Both the position numbers and the translations under genes were made by a program. A stretch of DNA of 64,000 nucleotides from Bedellia somnulentella (lineage: Eukaryota; Arthropoda; Insecta; Lepidoptera; Bedelliidae), in the NCBI GenBank assembly GCA_963576735.1, contig OY755191.1, positions 12,925,608-12,989,607 on the forward strand, given 5' to 3'. Positions within the stretch are counted from its first letter, which is position 1, and each line of letters begins with the position of its first letter. Shown piece by piece: positions 63,805 through 64,000 of this stretch. The notes under the pieces were generated by a model. That model saw only the letters and a list, made by a program, of their open reading frames with translations, had not been told where the DNA came from and made no database searches.

Positions 63805-63850
63805 CAACCCCTGATGAGGGATTTATAGCCGTAAGTTTAGGTAGGTTTCT
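63805..63850 (+). repeat. Family A 3' end scrap
   Basis: CCCCTGATGAGGGATTTATA followed by GCCGTAAGTTTAGGTAGG. Confidence 0.6.
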
Positions 63851-64000
63851 ACTGCGAGAAAATCTCTGTGTTCTTTTAACAGCAACATTTTATAATTTTT
63901 TTTATATTTTGTGTCAAATTTCCTAATGTAAAATGGTAATAGTATGGTATGTACATTTCTAATTTGAAATAGTAGTTGTTTATAAAGGGATCATATTTGT

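Noticed and set aside
1..64000. CRISPR array, operons or prokaryotic signals
   Set aside because: Repeats are dispersed retroposons with tails and target duplications; splice sites and repeat types are those of an insect nuclear genome.

Overview
The window looks like nuclear DNA of a moth or butterfly (Lepidoptera). It is AT-rich and gene-poor. Roughly half of it or more consists of dispersed repeats of lepidopteran type: tRNA-headed SINEs with the central block AAAACATCGTGAGGAAACC, Helitrons with TC...CTAG termini, PHD-type CR1/Jockey-like LINEs, mariner-like elements and MITEs. There are no operons, no CRISPR array and no convincing stand-alone tRNA or rRNA gene. All identifications come from reading the sequence; no database search was run.

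One host gene is recognisable: the 3' end of a 5'-nucleotidase (apyrase/CD73-type) gene on the minus strand. The terminal exon is at 59212-59346. Two homologous, tandem 167-nt exons, alpha (62482-62648) and beta (62279-62445), lie upstream of it and only 36 nt apart. Exon phase and the tiny spacer mean only one of the two can be used per mRNA. Beta replaces the Asp of the GGDGF nucleotide-binding motif with Gly. Upstream exons must lie beyond base 64000.

Three repeat families dominate and are named here for convenience. Family A is a ~245-bp retroposon without a clear tRNA head. It has a 5' hairpin (GTAGTG...CACTAC) and ends in a (ATGT)n tail; about 50 whole, truncated or nested copies occur on both strands. 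Family B is a ~365-bp tRNA-headed SINE with a (TTTATG)n-like tail and about 20 copies. Family C is the 3' end of a LINE whose ORF2 tail reads ...WRSIVSAYPNGN-stop, with a (ATGT)n tail. All three end in the same ~45-nt module: CTCTGxC, xACCCC, short loop, GGG, then GGCGTGA or GCCGTGA, then the simple-repeat tail. The natural reading is that one LINE machinery mobilises two unrelated SINE families. Target-site duplications around whole and 5'-truncated A copies support target-primed insertion.

Layout: 0.5-3.5 kb, a PHD-ORF1/APE-RT LINE with open frames but a broken 3' side. 3.8-7.4 kb, two inverted copies of a TTAA-targeting DNA transposon, each carrying a family A copy at the same internal position. 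11.6-12.5 and 19.7-20.7 kb, two non-autonomous Helitrons in opposite orientation. 16.7-17.3 and 46.2-47.1 kb, two long-TIR elements with TGTCG termini and TATA duplications (Ginger-like features). 21.7-22.8 kb, a decayed IS630/Tc1/mariner-type transposase. 27.3-28.6 kb, a frameshifted R4/Dong-type LINE fragment between TAA repeats. 31.1-32.5 kb, a tandem duplication with a nested SINE, then an endonuclease fossil. 36.3-37.4 kb, a mariner pseudogene. 42.8-45.9 kb, a THAP-domain transposon with an intron and a short MITE relative. 49.9-51.0 kb, reverse-transcriptase fossils. 54.1-54.7 kb, an RTE-like ORF2 tail. 56.7-59 kb, a 50-bp-TIR MITE plus local duplications. 59.2-62.7 kb, the 5'-nucleotidase exons. 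The rest is AT-rich DNA in which nothing could be assigned.
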